DNA of 64,000 bases from Mesorhizobium sp. GTDB lineage: Bacteria; Pseudomonadota; Alphaproteobacteria; Rhizobiales; Rhizobiaceae. The notes beneath the pieces are model-generated. The model had not been told where the DNA came from. It did no database searches and saw only the letters and a list, made by a program, of their open reading frames with translations. This document shows positions 63,026 through 64,000 of the stretch, piece after piece. The stretch covers positions 1 to 64,000 of the forward strand of contig SAQL01000031.1 of assembly GCA_004020645.1 (NCBI GenBank), read 5' to 3'. Position 1 is the first letter of the stretch, and the number at the start of each line of letters is the position of its first letter. The translations under genes and the position numbers were made by a program.

Positions 63026-63990
63026 CGCAGGTTCCATTGCAAGTAACAGAGGATGAGTCGCGCCTGTTCGGGCACGCCCTGATCGTGTTTGCGCAAGAAA
63101 TGGGCAGTTCCCGGCTCCTGCGGCTATCGATCACGCGCAAGTCCGCAGACACGCCGTACCTGGGCGATGGCGGGTGGCAGGCGCGGCCGGCTACCGTGGC
63201 GGCGGAGGTCGTAAACCGGACCACCGGATCGACTACGATGGTCGTAGGGCCCGAGGTCTGCGACCGAATCCCGGTCGATCTCCAGGTGAAGATCGAAGTC
63301 GACGGCCTGAACGTTTGGGGCAATGCGTTCTGGCCTCCGGTCACGCCACAACCTGGCGGATGGTCGCAGGAGCTGACCACTCCTCCCGTGGCGCTCCCTC
63401 CTTTGCCTGAACGTTTCATTGATCGGGTTCCTGTTCCGGACCCGCCATCGCCTCCGCCGCGGATAGAACCTGTTCCGCAACCTGTCCCGAAGCCAAAGAG
63501 CGGATGGCGGTACCTGTATTTTCTTATTCCTCTAGCCCTTCTTCTGGCTGCAGCAGGAACCTACGGTGGATACAGACTGGGCTGGCTGGATTCCTGGATA
63601 CCTCCGGTCGAGACCTTGGCCGCGCGTTTCGAGAGGCTGAAGCAGAGGGACAGGGATGGTCACGAACTTTTCGCCCTGAGCGGTGACGCATATCGCCAAG
63701 GCGACGGAGGCATCGGCTTGCAGGCCATCAATCTTGCGATGGAACGGGGCAACCAGGATGCGAAGCTCCAGATCGCACGCTGGTACGACCCGATCTCCTT
63801 CGATCCGGCCAAAGCGGATCGGCCGGACGCGAACAAGGCTGCCCGATACTATTTCGAGTTGGTAATAGAGGGCAAAGCGGGAGCCAAGGATTTGCTCCGT
63901 TCACTTTGTGCCAAAAACGCCAACTCCCCTCAGGATCCCACGTTCAACGGGTTCCTGACGAGCACCTATTGCGAGGGGACATTGGAATGA
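63022..63990 (+). CDS. Membrane protein with Sel1-like repeats
   Basis: A 322-aa protein. A cytoplasmic beta-rich region (residues 1-115) and a Pro-rich linker precede one membrane helix (about 160-182, YLYFLIPLALLLAAAGTYGG), followed by Sel1-like helical repeats (AINLAMERGNQDAKLQIARW, KAARYYFELVIEGKAGAKDLL, in pieces). Sel1 repeats bind proteins, here in the periplasm. It overlaps srfC and the next gene by 4 bp each. Confidence 0.65.
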   Translation: MTQVPLQVTEDESRLFGHALIVFAQEMGSSRLLRLSITRKSADTPYLGDGGWQARPATVAAEVVNRTTGSTTMVVGPEVCDRIPVDLQVKIEVDGLNVWGNAFWPPVTPQPGGWSQELTTPPVALPPLPERFIDRVPVPDPPSPPPRIEPVPQPVPKPKSGWRYLYFLIPLALLLAAAGTYGGYRLGWLDSWIPPVETLAARFERLKQRDRDGHELFALSGDAYRQGDGGIGLQAINLAMERGNQDAKLQIARWYDPISFDPAKADRPDANKAARYYFELVIEGKAGAKDLLRSLCAKNANSPQDPTFNGFLTSTYCEGTLE

Positions 63991-64000
63991 CAACCAGGAA
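63987..64000 (+). CDS. Start of a further gene, cut by the window edge
   Basis: ATG 63987 overlaps the preceding stop (ATGA) and reads MTTR before the window ends. The coupling indicates the operon continues. Nothing can be said of the product. Confidence 0.45.

Overview
The window looks like part of an accessory region (an integrative conjugative element or a plasmid) from a GC-rich alphaproteobacterium of the order Hyphomicrobiales (Rhizobiales). Mesorhizobium or a close relative is the best guess. The grounds are codon use, a VirB/VirD4 secretion operon with a MobC/VirD2-like relaxase, an arsR–arsC–aqpS operon and a GTTC-n7-GTTC LexA-type box typical of alphaproteobacteria. No rRNA, tRNA or CRISPR array was seen.

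Layout. (1) 1–3.7 kb: an oriT candidate whose nic core matches the T-DNA border, then mobC and a MobA/VirD2-type relaxase, followed by a GNAT-toxin/DUF1778-antitoxin pair with an operator over its promoter. (2) 3.7–16.7 kb, minus strand: a complete P-type T4SS, virB1-B2-B3-B4-[lytic transglycosylase with a VirB5-like start]-B5-B7-B6-B8-B9-B10-B11-D4. (3) 16.7–24.3 kb: T4SS satellite genes (exported proteins, a degenerate nuclease-fold protein, a small membrane protein), an operon of response regulator, FkbM methyltransferase, sulfite-oxidase-fold protein and histidine kinase, and an XRE regulator. A 17-bp motif recurs as a palindrome before virB1 and as single copies before the XRE gene and before a TrbI-like fragment, so one regulator may control the island. 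(4) 24.3–30.7 kb: a scar zone with a broken PD-(D/E)XK gene, an ars operon whose last gene is an arsC–lysR chimera, small unknown genes, a twice-frameshifted small gene and a possible IS66 scrap.

(5) 30.7–50.8 kb: an MFS exporter, then organosulfur scavenging. This holds ssuA-ssuC-ssuB, flavin-dependent monooxygenases, an M20 deacylase and GNAT acetyltransferase, a permease–ATPase fusion with two paralogous amino-acid-binding proteins, another monooxygenase, and a sulfate-binding protein. The set resembles the Bacillus ytm/cmo/snd logic (acetylate an S-substituted cysteine, oxidise, deacetylate). A TCTA-n9-TAGA operator stands before three of its transcription units. A decayed cysE and a fragment of an antitoxin-like gene close the section. 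(6) 51–53.7 kb: a Cys-rich exported protein, a frameshifted LuxR regulator, a 59-aa membrane protein and a PAN-domain protein.

(7) 54.1 kb to the end: a tightly packed operon of SrfB-like Hsp70/actin-fold ATPase, SrfC-like GTPase, and membrane-anchored proteins carrying a trypsin-like protease, a DUF2135-like beta domain and Sel1-like repeats. Its role is not established, and it is the most interesting candidate system here. It runs off the right edge.
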